Shown: positions 27,832 to 36,971, numbered from the stretch's first letter. The stretch is 52,877 nucleotides of DNA from Methanobacteriota archaeon (GCA_030446015.1 JASUSO010000004.1:1-52877), one strand, 5' to 3'. A program made the numbers and translations. The notes: generated by a model from the letters alone, not told the origin.

Positions 27832-28305
27832 TCACTCGATCGGGATCATCTTGCCGTTGGTCTCCGACCGTCTTCCCATCTTCTTCAAGCTCACCTCGAG
27901 GACGCCGTTCTTGAATCCGGCTCCGGCGCCGTCTTCGATCACGCTCGCAGGCAGGCGCACCACCCGGGTCAGGAACTCTTCCCCGCGTTCGTGGATGGAG
28001 TAGGTTCCGGGCTCCTCATCGACCGGTCCGGTGCGCCTCGCCGTTATTCGCAGGGTCTGAGGGTTTAACAGGTTGATCCGGATCCCGTCTTTCTCCGCGC
28101 CGGGCAGTTCCGCAACGACGATCACCTCGTCGTCGTGGTCGAGGATATCGATCCGGAAGTCTGCGGTGAGGCCGGGGAAGTCGCGACTGCCGCCGCGCGA
28201 GACCGGCGGCAGCCCGCCTCTCTCTCCGACCTCCGGGTTGTCTGCTCTCTGGTCCCCGTCCTGCCGCCGCCCGGGGCCGGAGGGGTCGTCTTCTCTCCCT
28301 GTCAT
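27832..28305 (-). CDS. Hsp20/alpha-crystallin family small heat-shock protein
   Basis: A 157-residue chaperone that holds unfolding proteins in soluble form. The N-terminal 50 residues are polar and Gly/Arg/Asp-rich, likely disordered. The alpha-crystallin domain covers about residues 50-145 (RIDILDHDDEVIVVAELPGA, then FLTRVVRLPASV and FKNGVLEVSLKK). The C-terminus KMIPIE carries the I-x-I-type anchor. ATG 28305 is chosen from the GGGAGG ribosome site 8 bases before it; a longer frame is not supported. A palindrome-rich stretch (28382-28400) lies about 80 bases upstream. Confidence 0.92.
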   Translation of the reverse strand: MTGREDDPSGPGRRQDGDQRADNPEVGERGGLPPVSRGGSRDFPGLTADFRIDILDHDDEVIVVAELPGAEKDGIRINLLNPQTLRITARRTGPVDEEPGTYSIHERGEEFLTRVVRLPASVIEDGAGAGFKNGVLEVSLKKMGRRSETNGKMIPIE

Positions 28306-28381
28306 GGTCCATGCCTCCCAAAGTCTGGTCGCCGCCGGATGGCCGGCCGCCATCCGCCGCCTCCACATGAGTCTGCATGCT

Positions 28382-28400
28382 TAACAATGTTACCCGGGTA
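28382..28400. promoter_or_regulatory. overlapping palindromes upstream of hsp20
   Basis: TAACAATGTTA (11 bp, perfect around one central base) overlaps TACCCGGGTA (10 bp, perfect) in the hsp20/ferritin-like divergent region. A possible heat-shock or stress operator. Confidence 0.4.
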
Positions 28401-28439
28401 CCCGCGCAGGGCGGCCCCCTCCTGCATCCGCACCTCCGG

Positions 28440-28681
28440 CGATGTATACGTTGTGGTCTCTTCGAGTCTCCGATGCGATACCGGGCCGGATAAGAGGGGG
28501 TATCGTCGGGGAGGCTCTCGATACACTCTCGAAGAACGGTCTTTTCGTCCGGGTATTCCGCCCGTTAGACTTTTGTGGCGTGACCGGTATGGGAGGGCAA
28601 TCCCCGGTCGTTTGCGGTGCGGGGAACCGCAGGGTTCTACCCACCGTACCGGTGGATATGGGGGTTATGGAGGAAGATGAG
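28440..28681 (+). promoter_or_regulatory. hairpin-rich leader before the ferritin-like gene
   Basis: A TATA-like GATGTATACG lies at 28441-28450. Downstream are four potential stem-loops: GCGATACC/GGTATCGT (28475-28482 with 28499-28506), GACCGG/CCGGTC (28582-28587 with 28604-28609), TGCGGT/ACCGCA (28613-28618 with 28626-28631) and CCACCG/CGGTGG (28641-28646 with 28650-28655). They end just before the GGAGG ribosome site (near 28669). The frame is open through this stretch but shows no protein family, so a structured leader RNA or a set of operators is more likely. Confidence 0.5.
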
Positions 28682-29926
28682 ATGGCGCAATTCAGACCAT
28701 TCGAGATGGAAGGGATGCCTATCGAAGAGCAGCCCATGAACTGGAAGGAGATGGTTCCGGCCCCGTACGACAAGAAGGCGGTCGACGCCTACACCCGGAC
28801 CCGGATCATCCTCATGAACGGGATCGAGAACAACGCCGTCCTGATGTCGCACGCGATCGAGCGGATGCACCCCGACCCCGGGGTGAAGAAGTCGATGGCC
28901 CTGATGCGGCGGATCGACTCCCAGCAGCAGGAGACGATCAACTGGCTCAACCCGGCGGACCAGTCGGTCATCGAGACCACGCTCGGCTACGAGCAGGTTG
29001 CGGTCGACCTCACCGCGAACCTGGCGCAGAACGAGCCCGACCCGTACGTGAAGCAGACGCTGGACTTCGCCCTGCTCGAGGACTTTGACCACCTCTACCG
29101 CTACAGCTGCCTCTACGACTACATCGAGGGCGGCGACCCCGACGCGATCGTCCAGGGCAGGACCGAGGTCAAACCCGGCCGGCCGACGAGCATCGAGCAC
29201 CGCCACCCCTTCGACTCGATGCGCAAGCACTACGACAAGGATACGGCCGATATCAAGACGAAGATGAACTACATCACGATCACCGCCGGAGAGCAGCAGA
29301 CGATGCTCTACTACCGGTCGCACGGGTTCATGTATCCCGACGAGATAGCGCGGCAGCTGTATGCCGAGATCGCGGAGATCGAGGAGCAGCACGTTACCCA
29401 GTACGGCCTGCTCGGCGACCCGAGCGAGACGATGCTTGAGAAGATGGCGATGATCGAGCTCAACGAGGCGTACCTCTACTACTCCTTTGCAGAGCAGGAG
29501 AGCGACCCGAGGATAAAGGGGATCTGGGAGAAGTTCCTGAAGATGGAGGTCACGCACTTCAACGAGTGCGCACGGCTCCTCAAGCAGTACGAGGGCCGGG
29601 ACATCCAGGATATCGTGAAGGCCGACGTCATCAAGCCCCTGGTCGTCTTCGAGGAGAACAAGGACTACGTCAACAGCGTCATCGAGACCCAGCTCGACCT
29701 TGCGCCGAACAACATGGAGTACGTGCGGGTGCGTGACCTCCCCGACGACTGGGCAACGTTCGGTTACCAGCGAGTCGTGAACGCAAAAGGCGTCCCGAGT
29801 GAAGAAGTCGTCGGGAAAGTGGGTCCGGGCCTTGCTGAGCGCGACCAGGCGGCGAATATCAGGCAGGTCAAGCAGGAGATGGCCCGCCGGGTTGAGAAGG
29901 GCATGGCGGCGGTGCCGGCCCGATGA
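28682..29926 (+). CDS. double ferritin-like (rubrerythrin-type) protein
   Basis: A 414-residue soluble protein that appears to hold two ferritin-like four-helix bundles. The C-terminal bundle (about residues 190-305) keeps a full di-iron set: E204 (TAGEQQ), E234 and H237 (IEEQH), E262 (ELNEAY) and E289 with H292 (MEVTH). The N-terminal bundle (about 35-145) has E49, E104 and D134xxH137 but lacks the first ExxH pair. This suggests a peroxide- or oxygen-handling role, which is inference. ATG 28682 is chosen because a GGAGG site lies 8 bases before it. The C-terminus (330-414) is a separate polar tail. Confidence 0.8.
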   Translation: MAQFRPFEMEGMPIEEQPMNWKEMVPAPYDKKAVDAYTRTRIILMNGIENNAVLMSHAIERMHPDPGVKKSMALMRRIDSQQQETINWLNPADQSVIETTLGYEQVAVDLTANLAQNEPDPYVKQTLDFALLEDFDHLYRYSCLYDYIEGGDPDAIVQGRTEVKPGRPTSIEHRHPFDSMRKHYDKDTADIKTKMNYITITAGEQQTMLYYRSHGFMYPDEIARQLYAEIAEIEEQHVTQYGLLGDPSETMLEKMAMIELNEAYLYYSFAEQESDPRIKGIWEKFLKMEVTHFNECARLLKQYEGRDIQDIVKADVIKPLVVFEENKDYVNSVIETQLDLAPNNMEYVRVRDLPDDWATFGYQRVVNAKGVPSEEVVGKVGPGLAERDQAANIRQVKQEMARRVEKGMAAVPAR

Positions 29927-29996
29927 ATACTCATTTTTTATGATCGGTGGGAGTTTTACGAACAATCGCGCTTTAGCGTGAGATCACGAGCGTACT

Positions 29997-30382
29997 TCAC
30001 GCTCCCGCCTCCGGGGCATCGCTGTTATCCGTGACTTTCCTGAGGGTGAATCGGAACGCCGCCCCTGCTTCCGGGCGGCCAGGAACCCGATCCTCAACCC
30101 AGATCATCCCGCCGTAGCGGTCAGCAAGCATCCGGCAGATCGAGAGCCCGAGACCCCGGCCGCTCCCGCATCGCCGATGAGCGGCACAAGAAGGGTGCGG
30201 ACGAGCGCCATCCCGTCCGCCCCGGTGAGGTCTCTTTCGTCCGGCAACGATAGGAGGCTCTGAAAGACCCGGTTGACCCGCATCACTCTTCCATCGGCGT
30301 CGAGCAGGAGCACGCCGTCTTCGAGTTCGTCGACGGAGGCGCGCGGGACGAGCAGCTCATCGGATACTGGTGCGGGAGACAT
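29997..30382 (-). pseudogene. histidine kinase remnant (PAS start joined to ATPase end)
   Basis: The first part (from ATG 30382) is a PAS domain start: SVDELEDGVLLLDADGRVMR, then VNRVFQSLLSLPDERDL. Near 30165-30175 the frame changes and the sequence continues as the last piece of a kinase ATPase domain: GSGRGLGLSICRMLADRYGG, then MIWVEDRVPG and AAFRFTLRK. The histidine helix, N box and G1 box are missing. The product cannot be an active kinase. An internal deletion of roughly a kinase core is the simplest explanation. Confidence 0.78.
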
Positions 30383-30529
30383 GGCAGATTCGGCCGTTTT
30401 CTGTATCCGGAGTGGAACGTAATCGGCAGTCTACTTTGGCATTCGGTCTTCCGGGAGGAGCCGGTCCTGCAGGGGCGATATGACACAGCCAGTCTGCCCG
30501 GCAACGATCCCGCCGCGTGCGGATACCTG

Positions 30530-31201
30530 TCAGGCGGGAGCCTGCCTCTCCGGGGGGCCAGAGAGAGCGTTCCGTGCTTCCCGGGCAAACTCAAGCGTCC
30601 GCTCTGGGTTGCGGACGCCGTCCTTCTTGACGCCGGTGTGCACGTCGACCCCGTAGGGGCGGACTTTCCGTATCGCGGCGCCGACGTTCTCCGGCGTAAG
30701 CCCTCCTGCAAGGATGACGGGGATTGTCGATTGCGCGACGATTATTGCGCTGATATTCCAGTCGTGCGGGATCCCCGTCCCCCCGAGTCTCTCCGGGGTC
30801 CTGGTGTCGAGGAGGAGTGCGTCGGCGTAGGGCTCGTAGCGTTTTGCCTCACCGACGGCCGATGCGTCCATCACGTGAACGGCCTTCACAATCTTGAGGT
30901 AGGGGAGAGCGTCGCGAACGGCGTCAAGTTCGGCGGGTTCGACCGTGTCCTGGACCTGCAGCGTCGTGCAGCGCGACTCCTTCACCAGCTCGACGAGGTC
31001 GTCCGTCTCCTGCAGGTGGGTGACCGCGACCGGTTCGACAAACGGCGGGAGGCGGTGTACCATCCTCGCGGCTTCTGCCGGCGTCACGAAGTCGCTGCTT
31101 GTGTGGGTCACGCCCATGATGAACCCCACGGCGTCGCAGCCGGCATCGACTGCGCACTGCATATCTGCAAGGCTGGCCGTTCCGCAGAATTTGATACGCA
31201 T
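30530..31201 (-). CDS. trpF: phosphoribosylanthranilate isomerase (TrpF)
   Basis: Isomerises N-(5-phosphoribosyl)anthranilate in tryptophan synthesis. The 223-residue TIM barrel starts with MRIKFCGTAS, where the catalytic Cys is in KFCG. LLLDTRTPERLGGTGIPHDW supplies the catalytic Asp and phosphate loop. The end has VILAGGLTPENVGAAI and YGVDVHTGVKKDGVRN; the usual SGVE is here TGVK. The gene stands alone, away from other trp genes, and starts 40 bases after tRNA-Phe on the same strand. A TrpF-like paralogue with another substrate cannot be excluded. Confidence 0.85.
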   Translation of the reverse strand: MRIKFCGTASLADMQCAVDAGCDAVGFIMGVTHTSSDFVTPAEAARMVHRLPPFVEPVAVTHLQETDDLVELVKESRCTTLQVQDTVEPAELDAVRDALPYLKIVKAVHVMDASAVGEAKRYEPYADALLLDTRTPERLGGTGIPHDWNISAIIVAQSTIPVILAGGLTPENVGAAIRKVRPYGVDVHTGVKKDGVRNPERTLEFAREARNALSGPPERQAPA

Positions 31202-31241
31202 CAGGATCGTTTTGGCGAATTAGCAGAAAAGTTGCTCGGAG

Positions 31242-31315
31242 TGCCCCCGCCCGGATTTGAACCGGGGACAACCAGATCTTCAGTCTGGCGCTCTCCCAGT
31301 CTGAGCTACAGGGGC
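31242..31315 (-). tRNA. tRNA-Phe (anticodon GAA)
   Basis: The minus strand folds into a standard 74-base tRNA without intron. The acceptor stem pairs GCCCCTG with CGGGGGC (one G-T pair), the D arm starts at GCTCAG, the anticodon stem is CCAGA/TCTGG with loop CTGAAGA (GAA), and the T arm is CCCGG/CCGGG with TTCAAAT. The discriminator base is A. CCA is not encoded. Confidence 0.96.
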
Positions 31316-31390
31316 TTCTGCCTTACAATGTTGTCGGTCGTCCCTAATAAATTCTGTGTTTGCCGGGGCACGAACCCGCCGGTACCTGGG

Positions 31391-31410
31391 CGGCAGGCCG
31401 GGACCTGCCG
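31391..31410. other. 7-bp hairpin in the gap before the DHH gene
   Basis: CGGCAGG and CCTGCCG pair around CCGGGA. It lies between tRNA-Phe (minus) and the DHH gene (plus). The TATA-like TTTATCACG at about 31422-31430 and GATATAAAG at 31440-31448 follow. The role is unclear. Confidence 0.35.
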
Positions 31411-31453
31411 TGCAACCGCCTGTTTATCACGTTGTACGCCGATATAAAGAGCA

Positions 31454-32428
31454 ATGGGCGGAAGCGATCAGATGCCCGATGCCGCGGGCGGAAACCTCAT
31501 GCAGGCGCTCTCCGAGAGGACGGAACACGTCGTGCACCTCACGCACAACGACCTCGACGCCGTCGGGAGCGACGCCATTCACCGGAGGACTTACGGCGAG
31601 GTCTTCACCGTCTGGGCTTCGGTCGGCAAATTCCTCTCCCTCTTTGACGCCGTCGCCGGCGCTCCCGGCCGGGGGGACCTCCTCAGCATATCTGATATCG
31701 GCTACCAGCAGGGCGTCGAGCAGCGCCTCGCAAAAGCCCGGTCGAACGGGTGGCGGATCGAGTGGCGCGACCACCACCGCTGGAAGGACGAGGAGATCCG
31801 CGCCGTCGAGAAGAAGACGAACCTCCTCCACGTCGACGTCTCCACCTGTGCGACCGGGATCGTCGCCCGCGACCTCGCCCCCGGCGATGCTGTGGCCGAA
31901 GAGATCGCGCGGGTCGTCTGCGACTACGACCTCTGGAAGCACCGGGACCCCCGGTCGAAGATGCTCGGGCAGGTGGTGATGCGGAAGGGCTGCCGGGAGT
32001 ACGTCCGCGACAACCTTGTCCGGGGGACGATCGTCGATGAGAGGATCGAGAGCGAGTACAGCGAGATCGTCCGCGAGATGGAGCGCGACATCAGAAAGAG
32101 CATCCGGCACACCACCATCATCGAGGGCGATCGCTACCGGATCGCCTTCGCGCCCCTCTACGGCTACCCGAGCGAGACCGCTCACGCCATCCGCGACGAG
32201 CTCAAGACCGATATCGAGGTGATCGTCTCGGGAAACGGTCGCATCTCCATCCGCTCCGCCCCCCCCGTCAGCCACATCATCGCCCGGGAATTCTCCGGCG
32301 GCGGCCATCCTCACGCGGCCGGTGGGACCTTCCCCTTCACCCTCCTCGATCGTCTCCTCTTCTGGCTCATCAAAAGGAACCGCCACTACCGCCGCCTGGC
32401 GGAGAAGGCGGAGGCTATCGCGGAATGA
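31454..32428 (+). CDS. DHH-family phosphoesterase (oligoribonuclease/NrnA-like)
   Basis: A 324-residue cytoplasmic phosphoesterase with the DHH metal motifs: HLTHNDLDAVGSDAI, SDIGY, WRDHH and HVDVST. The C-terminal DHHA1 substrate-binding domain ends with REFSGGGHPHAAGGTFPF. Relatives hydrolyse nano-RNA, pAp or cyclic dinucleotides; which applies here is not clear. The start is ATG 31454 (MGGSDQM); M16 (MQALSERTEH) is a later alternative. The end overlaps the convergent hypothetical gene by 14 bases. Confidence 0.9.
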   Translation: MGGSDQMPDAAGGNLMQALSERTEHVVHLTHNDLDAVGSDAIHRRTYGEVFTVWASVGKFLSLFDAVAGAPGRGDLLSISDIGYQQGVEQRLAKARSNGWRIEWRDHHRWKDEEIRAVEKKTNLLHVDVSTCATGIVARDLAPGDAVAEEIARVVCDYDLWKHRDPRSKMLGQVVMRKGCREYVRDNLVRGTIVDERIESEYSEIVREMERDIRKSIRHTTIIEGDRYRIAFAPLYGYPSETAHAIRDELKTDIEVIVSGNGRISIRSAPPVSHIIAREFSGGGHPHAAGGTFPFTLLDRLLFWLIKRNRHYRRLAEKAEAIAE

Positions 32429-33203
32429 TCGCCCGGTCGACCAGGTCTTTCCAGTAGTCCGAACAGGATTCCTCGCAGTAACCGCCCGCCTCGAGCATAT
32501 CCGGGTCGGCGAGCTCGGCGGCGGCCGTCGCGAGGTCCCTTCCCTCCGCGTCGAGCAGGATCAGTCTCCTGACCCGGAACCGCTCCATCAGGTCGGGCGC
32601 CCGGTCGAGCGCGGCCGCCGGGAGGACGAGATCGCTCTGGTACTCGAGCAGCAGTTCCAGGTCGAAGGTTCGCTGGTCTCTCGGGAAGAAGAGGGTTTTC
32701 CTCCCCGCGAGAACCTCGAGTTCGATCGCATCCGCCTCGTCCGCGATCAGAACGTGCCCCTGTACGCCCTGATCGCGCATTTCCCGCATGAGCCGGGTGT
32801 AGAGGGCCGCGATCGTCTCGGAGAACTCCTCCTCGTCGCCGATGCTGGCGTCGCGAAACCCGAGCATGCGGGGGGCGGGGAGGGCGACCCATGCGTCTTT
32901 ACGCCTCCCCACGACGAACCGGGCATCGTCGGCCACGGCGGCCGGATCGATCCCCGGCTCGCCGACGAGCACCCCCTCCTCCATGCCGAGGAACGCCCCG
33001 CTCACCCGTTCGCCGTAGAAGACGCCGCCGGCAGCAGGAACGGCCACCCCTTCCTGGGCGCCGAGCGACCGATCGAGCCGGTAGGTGGTGAGGTCCGCCT
33101 CCACCCCCCGCTTCTCCTTCAGCCACTCCGCGAGTTCCGGAACCGTGGGCGTCCCGACCTCGGAACCGAACGACCTCACCGGAATTCTCATCTGTCGTGC
33201 CAT
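32415..33203 (-). CDS. conserved hypothetical protein
   Basis: A 262-residue soluble protein I cannot name. No membrane helix or signal peptide is visible. Segments such as FGSEVGTPTVPELAEWL, DEADAIELEVLAGRKTLFF and LLLEYQSDLVLPAAALD suggest an alpha/beta fold. The C-terminal YCEESCSDYW has a CxxxC pair. It may start at ATG 33203 or at the fifth codon (ATG 33191); neither has a strong ribosome site. It is divergent from metG (42 bases between the starts), so a shared promoter region is likely. Confidence 0.72.
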   Translation of the reverse strand: MARQMRIPVRSFGSEVGTPTVPELAEWLKEKRGVEADLTTYRLDRSLGAQEGVAVPAAGGVFYGERVSGAFLGMEEGVLVGEPGIDPAAVADDARFVVGRRKDAWVALPAPRMLGFRDASIGDEEEFSETIAALYTRLMREMRDQGVQGHVLIADEADAIELEVLAGRKTLFFPRDQRTFDLELLLEYQSDLVLPAAALDRAPDLMERFRVRRLILLDAEGRDLATAAAELADPDMLEAGGYCEESCSDYWKDLVDRAIIPR

Positions 33204-33245
33204 GCGCTGGTATCTTTATTAGCATCGCAACCAGACTAAATAAGG

Positions 33246-35240
33246 ATGAGTGGTAAGCCGTTGCTGGTAACGTGCGGGCTCCCGTACACGAACGGTCCCT
33301 GCCATATCGGGCACCTGAGGACCTACGTGCCGGCGGACTTTTACGTGCGGTATATGCGCCGGTCCGGGGAGGAGGTCGTCTTCATATGCGGTTCCGACAA
33401 CCATGGAACGCCGATCGTGATCAGCGCCGAACAGGAGGGCTCGACACCCCGCGCCCTCTCTGAGCGGTATCACGAGCACTTCTACGAGACGTTCCGGAGG
33501 ATGGAGGTCGTCTTCGACCGGTTCGGGATGACCGACGACCCCATGAACCAGGAGACCACCCGCTCTATCGTCGAACGGCTTATCAAGAACGGCTACGTCT
33601 ACTCTGAGACCGTCAGCCAGAGTTACTGCCCGGACTGCGAGCGGTTCCTCCCCGACCGTTACGTGGAGGGGATCTGCCCGCACTGCGGGGCGGTCGCCCG
33701 GGGCGACGAGTGCGACCAGGGGTGTGGGCAGCACCTCGAGCCCGGCGAGATCAAGGATGCGGTCTGCAAGATCTGCGGTGCGAAGGCGGAGTACCGCGAG
33801 CAGGAGCACTACTTCTTCAAGCTCTCGGCGTTCCGCGACTTCCTCCTTGAGTACCTCCCGAACCTCAAGGGCACCTCCACCGCCCGCAACTACGCCCTCG
33901 GGTGGGTGAAAGAACTCCTGCACGACTGGTGCATCACCCGGACGCTCGACTGGGGCGTGAAGTTCCCGGGCCGCGACGACCTCGTCGTCTACGTCTGGGT
34001 CGACGCGCCGATCGGCTACATCTCGTTCACGAAGGAGTGGGCAGAGAAGGCCGGCGCCGACTGGAAGGACTACTGGTGCGGCGACGATACCCGGGTCACG
34101 CACTTCATCGGCGGGGACATCATCTACCACCACTGCATCTTCTGGCCGGCGCTCCTCAAGGGGGCGGGCTACGGCCTCCCGCACGCTGTGGTCGCGAGCG
34201 GCATGGTCACGATCGAGGGGCGGAAGTTCTCGAAGTCCCGCGGCTACGTCGTCTGGACGAACGACGACTATCTCGATCAGGGCCTCCCGGCGGACTACCT
34301 CCGCTACTACCTCCTCTCCTACACGAACCACACAAAGGAGCTCGACTTCTCCTGGAAGGTCTATGCCGAGCGGGTGAACAACGAGATCGTGGGGACACTC
34401 GGGAACTTCATCTACCGGACGATGTACTTCGCCGAGAAAGAATTCGGCGGCGTGCCCGCCCTCGCCCCGCGGCCGGAGGTCGTCCGGGAGATCGAGCGGT
34501 CGCTCGCCGCCGTCGACGGCCTGATGCGGGACTACGACTTCAAGAGCGCCGTCGACACGATGATGGGGCTTGCGTCGTACGGGAACGGCTACATCCAGAG
34601 CAACGCCCCCTGGAAACTGATCAAAGAGGACCGGGCGGCGGCGGAGCAGGCGATCGCCGACTGCATCCAGATCGTGAAAGCGCTCGTCCTCCTCTTCGAG
34701 CCGCTGATGCCTGAGTCGATGCAGCGGGCCTGGGCGATGCTCGGCTACGAGGACAACGTCGCGGACCACCCGATCGCCGAGGCCGTGACGCCGGTGGGGG
34801 CACGAGCGCTTGCAAAGCCCGCCACGCTCTTTACGAAGGTCGAGAAGGAGCAGGTCGCCGCTCTTGAAGCGACCCTTAACGAACGGGTGGAGAGGGCGAA
34901 GGAGGCGGCCGCACCGAAGGTGCCTACCGTCTCGATCGAGGAGTTCGCAAACCTCGATATCCGGATAGCAAAGGTCGTCTCGGCGGAGCCGATCAAGGGC
35001 TCGAAGAAGCTCTACAAACTCGTCGTCGACCTTGGGAGCGAGAAGCGCCAGGTGGTCAGCGGGATCGCGCAGTTCTACAAGCCCGAGGAACTGGTAGGGC
35101 GAGACGTCGCGCTGATCGCAAACCTCGCCCCCGCAAAGATCTTCGGTGTCGAGAGCCGGGGGATGATCCTCGCCGCCGGCGACGAGGCCTCCCTCCTGGT
35201 ACCCCTCCGGCCGGTCAGGCCGGGGACGAAGGTCCGCTGA
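33246..35240 (+). CDS. metG: methionyl-tRNA synthetase
   Basis: Charges tRNA-Met. This is a 664-residue class I synthetase with the HIGH motif as CHIGHLRTY, the zinc knuckles [18 protein letters not shown] and [17 protein letters not shown], and the KMSKS motif as [10 protein letters not shown]-terminal tRNA-binding (EMAP/OB-fold) domain starts about residue 560 ([20 protein letters not shown] to the end). A TATA-like TCTTTATTAG lies about 30 bases before the start, suggesting a very short leader. The end overlaps the pilin-like gene by 26 bases. Confidence 0.97.
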   Translation: MSGKPLLVTCGLPYTNGPCHIGHLRTYVPADFYVRYMRRSGEEVVFICGSDNHGTPIVISAEQEGSTPRALSERYHEHFYETFRRMEVVFDRFGMTDDPMNQETTRSIVERLIKNGYVYSETVSQSYCPDCERFLPDRYVEGICPHCGAVARGDECDQGCGQHLEPGEIKDAVCKICGAKAEYREQEHYFFKLSAFRDFLLEYLPNLKGTSTARNYALGWVKELLHDWCITRTLDWGVKFPGRDDLVVYVWVDAPIGYISFTKEWAEKAGADWKDYWCGDDTRVTHFIGGDIIYHHCIFWPALLKGAGYGLPHAVVASGMVTIEGRKFSKSRGYVVWTNDDYLDQGLPADYLRYYLLSYTNHTKELDFSWKVYAERVNNEIVGTLGNFIYRTMYFAEKEFGGVPALAPRPEVVREIERSLAAVDGLMRDYDFKSAVDTMMGLASYGNGYIQSNAPWKLIKEDRAAAEQAIADCIQIVKALVLLFEPLMPESMQRAWAMLGYEDNVADHPIAEAVTPVGARALAKPATLFTKVEKEQVAALEATLNERVERAKEAAAPKVPTVSIEEFANLDIRIAKVVSAEPIKGSKKLYKLVVDLGSEKRQVVSGIAQFYKPEELVGRDVALIANLAPAKIFGVESRGMILAAGDEASLLVPLRPVRPGTKVR

Positions 35241-35736
35241 TCGGGACGACCCGGTCAACCCTGTTTTTCCTCTGCGCCTGATCGTAGACGACGACCCGCC
35301 AGTCGCCGCCCGGCGAGAACGGGCGGATGCCGGAATGGTGGGCGTCCGTGAAGACGAGGTCGGGCTCGTCGGTGATCCAGTAGCCGGACGCGGCGGGGTC
35401 CTCGATGGGGAGGTAGAAGATGTATGCGGGCCGGCCGTCGCCGGGGGTTCTGTTCGCGAAGACTGCGGTATTGACGTTATGGAGCACTCCTCGCGGGTCG
35501 GTGAGGTAGACCCGGCACTCTGTGAGGTTGCCGGCGTCCGCCGCAACCCGTATCACCAATGTCCCGTTGTAACCGGCGACGGCCTCCACCGGGGAGGCGG
35601 CTGAGCGCCCCGGGACCGTGATCCCGGCCGTCTCGCCCGGCGAGAGAAGAACTGCGGTTACGGCGGTCATCATCACTGCGGCGATGGTGACGGCGAGGAT
35701 CGTCGCCGTCCCGGTGGAGATGGGGCCCCGCTTCAC
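35215..35736 (-). CDS. pilin-like single-pass exported protein
   Basis: A 173-residue protein with a short basic N-terminus (MKRGPIS) directly followed by a hydrophobic helix ([20 protein letters not shown]), then a polar extracellular domain. This is the layout of archaeal type IV pilin-like proteins, although the exact prepilin-peptidase cleavage motif is not clear-cut. The external part is probably beta-rich ([40 protein letters not shown]). The window also encodes an A24 prepilin peptidase at 46.5-47.3 kb that could process it; this is inference. It is convergent with metG and overlaps it by 26 bases. Confidence 0.7.
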   Translation of the reverse strand: MKRGPISTGTATILAVTIAAVMMTAVTAVLLSPGETAGITVPGRSAASPVEAVAGYNGTLVIRVAADAGNLTECRVYLTDPRGVLHNVNTAVFANRTPGDGRPAYIFYLPIEDPAASGYWITDEPDLVFTDAHHSGIRPFSPGGDWRVVVYDQAQRKNRVDRVVPISGPSSPA

Positions 35737-35848
35737 GAGCAGCCATTGTGCATCATCGTATATTTGAAACTATGTGCGGCGCGGGGCGGAGAGAAGACGG
35801 GTGGGGAGGAGAGGGGTTGTCTCCAAAAAATGGGGCCGGCCGGGTGTT

Positions 35849-36178
35849 CTAAAGCCGGTCGAGCGCTTCCCTCCCGGTCATCCCGACGGCGACCCCGCGC
35901 TCGGCTGCATGCCTGTTCGCCCCCTTGATCTCGCCGCGGAGGAGGTCCTCGATCGTCTCGATCGAAGATGCGCCTCCTGCGGGCTTGACACGCGCCGCGG
36001 GGTAGCCGAACTTCTCCAGCGCATCGATATCGAACGCGCCGCAACCGACCATTCCCGTATCCGTCACCACCGCCACGAGGTTCACCGGGCCGAGGGGTAT
36101 GACGTATCCGTCGGCATCTTTTCCGGCGAGTCTGACCGTTTCGTGCTGCATGAGATGTGGTGTGCCGTCCGTCGTCAT
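35849..36178 (-). CDS. DUF1805 (YunC-like) family protein
   Basis: A 109-residue protein of the DUF1805/YunC family, function unknown. The recognisable core is GYVIPLGPVNLVAVVTDTGM, VGCGAFDIDALEKFGYPAAR, and IEDLLRGEIKGANRHAAERG near the C-terminus. ATG 36178 is used; an internal ATG before QHETVRL is an alternative. It follows the TetR gene after 69 bases on the same strand and may be the last gene of that operon. An A-run on the plus strand at 35824-35829 gives a U-run after it. Confidence 0.8.
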   Translation of the reverse strand: MTTDGTPHLMQHETVRLAGKDADGYVIPLGPVNLVAVVTDTGMVGCGAFDIDALEKFGYPAARVKPAGGASSIETIEDLLRGEIKGANRHAAERGVAVGMTGREALDRL

Positions 36179-36247
36179 CAACCCCGCGGTTCCGGGTAGG
36201 GGAGTCTCTTGAAACCCGACGGCAGGGGACGTGTTGTCTTCCCGGCG

Positions 36248-36931
36248 CTACGATCCCTTCCTCTCTTTGGGCTCCGTGAGATCGCCGATATCCCGAGATC
36301 CCCCGCCGGCAGAGAGCGCCGGCACGATGAACCGGAAGAACTCGTCGGCGAACCGGTCGTAACTGAACCCCTCCGCCTCGATCGCCAGTCTCCACCTAGG
36401 CTCCATGGAGAGGATGCCCATGAAGGATGTCATGAGGTACATCGAGGTCAGGAAAGGATCGAGATCGGCCCGGATCGTGCCGTCATCGATCCCCTCCCTG
36501 ATCGCGTCCGCGAGCATCCTGCGGCAGGTGCCGTATCCCTTTCCAATCTCTGCGGTGTAGGGGTTCTCCCGGGAAAACCGCTCGGAGCCGTAGAAGTGGA
36601 TCAGCCGGAGGTATTCCGGATACTCCTGCGAGAACCGGTAGTATGCCCGGCCCATCAGGATCACCTTGGCGATGCCGGGAACCTCCTTCTCCATGCACTC
36701 CCGGTACTTCTCCGCGAGGATCTCGATACCGCGCAGGACGATGGTGGCGAATAGTGCCTCCTTGTTCTTAAAATAGAGATAGATGGTAGCTTTGTTCAGC
36801 TCGACCTCCCGGGCGATATCTTCCATCGAGACGCCTTCGTAACCCCGGGAGAAGAAGAGGCGCTCGGCTGCGTCGGCGATCTCGGTCTTTCGCTGTTCCT
36901 TCTCTCGTTGTCGTCTCTCGGCGATTCCCAT
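36248..36931 (-). CDS. TetR/AcrR family transcriptional regulator
   Basis: A 227-residue repressor-type protein. The N-terminal HTH (residues about 14-60) is clear: IADAAERLFFSRGYEGVSME, DIAREVELNKATIYLYFKNK, EALFATIVL. The rest is a helical ligand-binding domain. The ATG at 36931 has a very good GGAGG site 6 bases upstream. It is the third co-oriented gene after EFR1 and nudC, with gaps of 59 and 40 bases. TetR proteins often control neighbouring genes, and the EFR1 promoter region carries two 13-bp palindromes that are plausible operators. Confidence 0.93.
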   Translation of the reverse strand: MGIAERRQREKEQRKTEIADAAERLFFSRGYEGVSMEDIAREVELNKATIYLYFKNKEALFATIVLRGIEILAEKYRECMEKEVPGIAKVILMGRAYYRFSQEYPEYLRLIHFYGSERFSRENPYTAEIGKGYGTCRRMLADAIREGIDDGTIRADLDPFLTSMYLMTSFMGILSMEPRWRLAIEAEGFSYDRFADEFFRFIVPALSAGGGSRDIGDLTEPKERKGS

Positions 36932-36971
36932 CTCAATCCTCCAGGTACTCTTTGATCATACCATGAAACTC

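Noticed and set aside
28442-28681. Upstream in-frame extension of the ferritin-like gene
   Set aside because: No family resemblance, four hairpins in the DNA, and a good ribosome site immediately before ATG 28682.
33219-35546. Very long open frame (about 775 codons) antisense to metG
   Set aside because: It has the biased Arg/Asp/Val composition of a high-GC shadow, no family resemblance, and lies fully opposite a clear MetRS.
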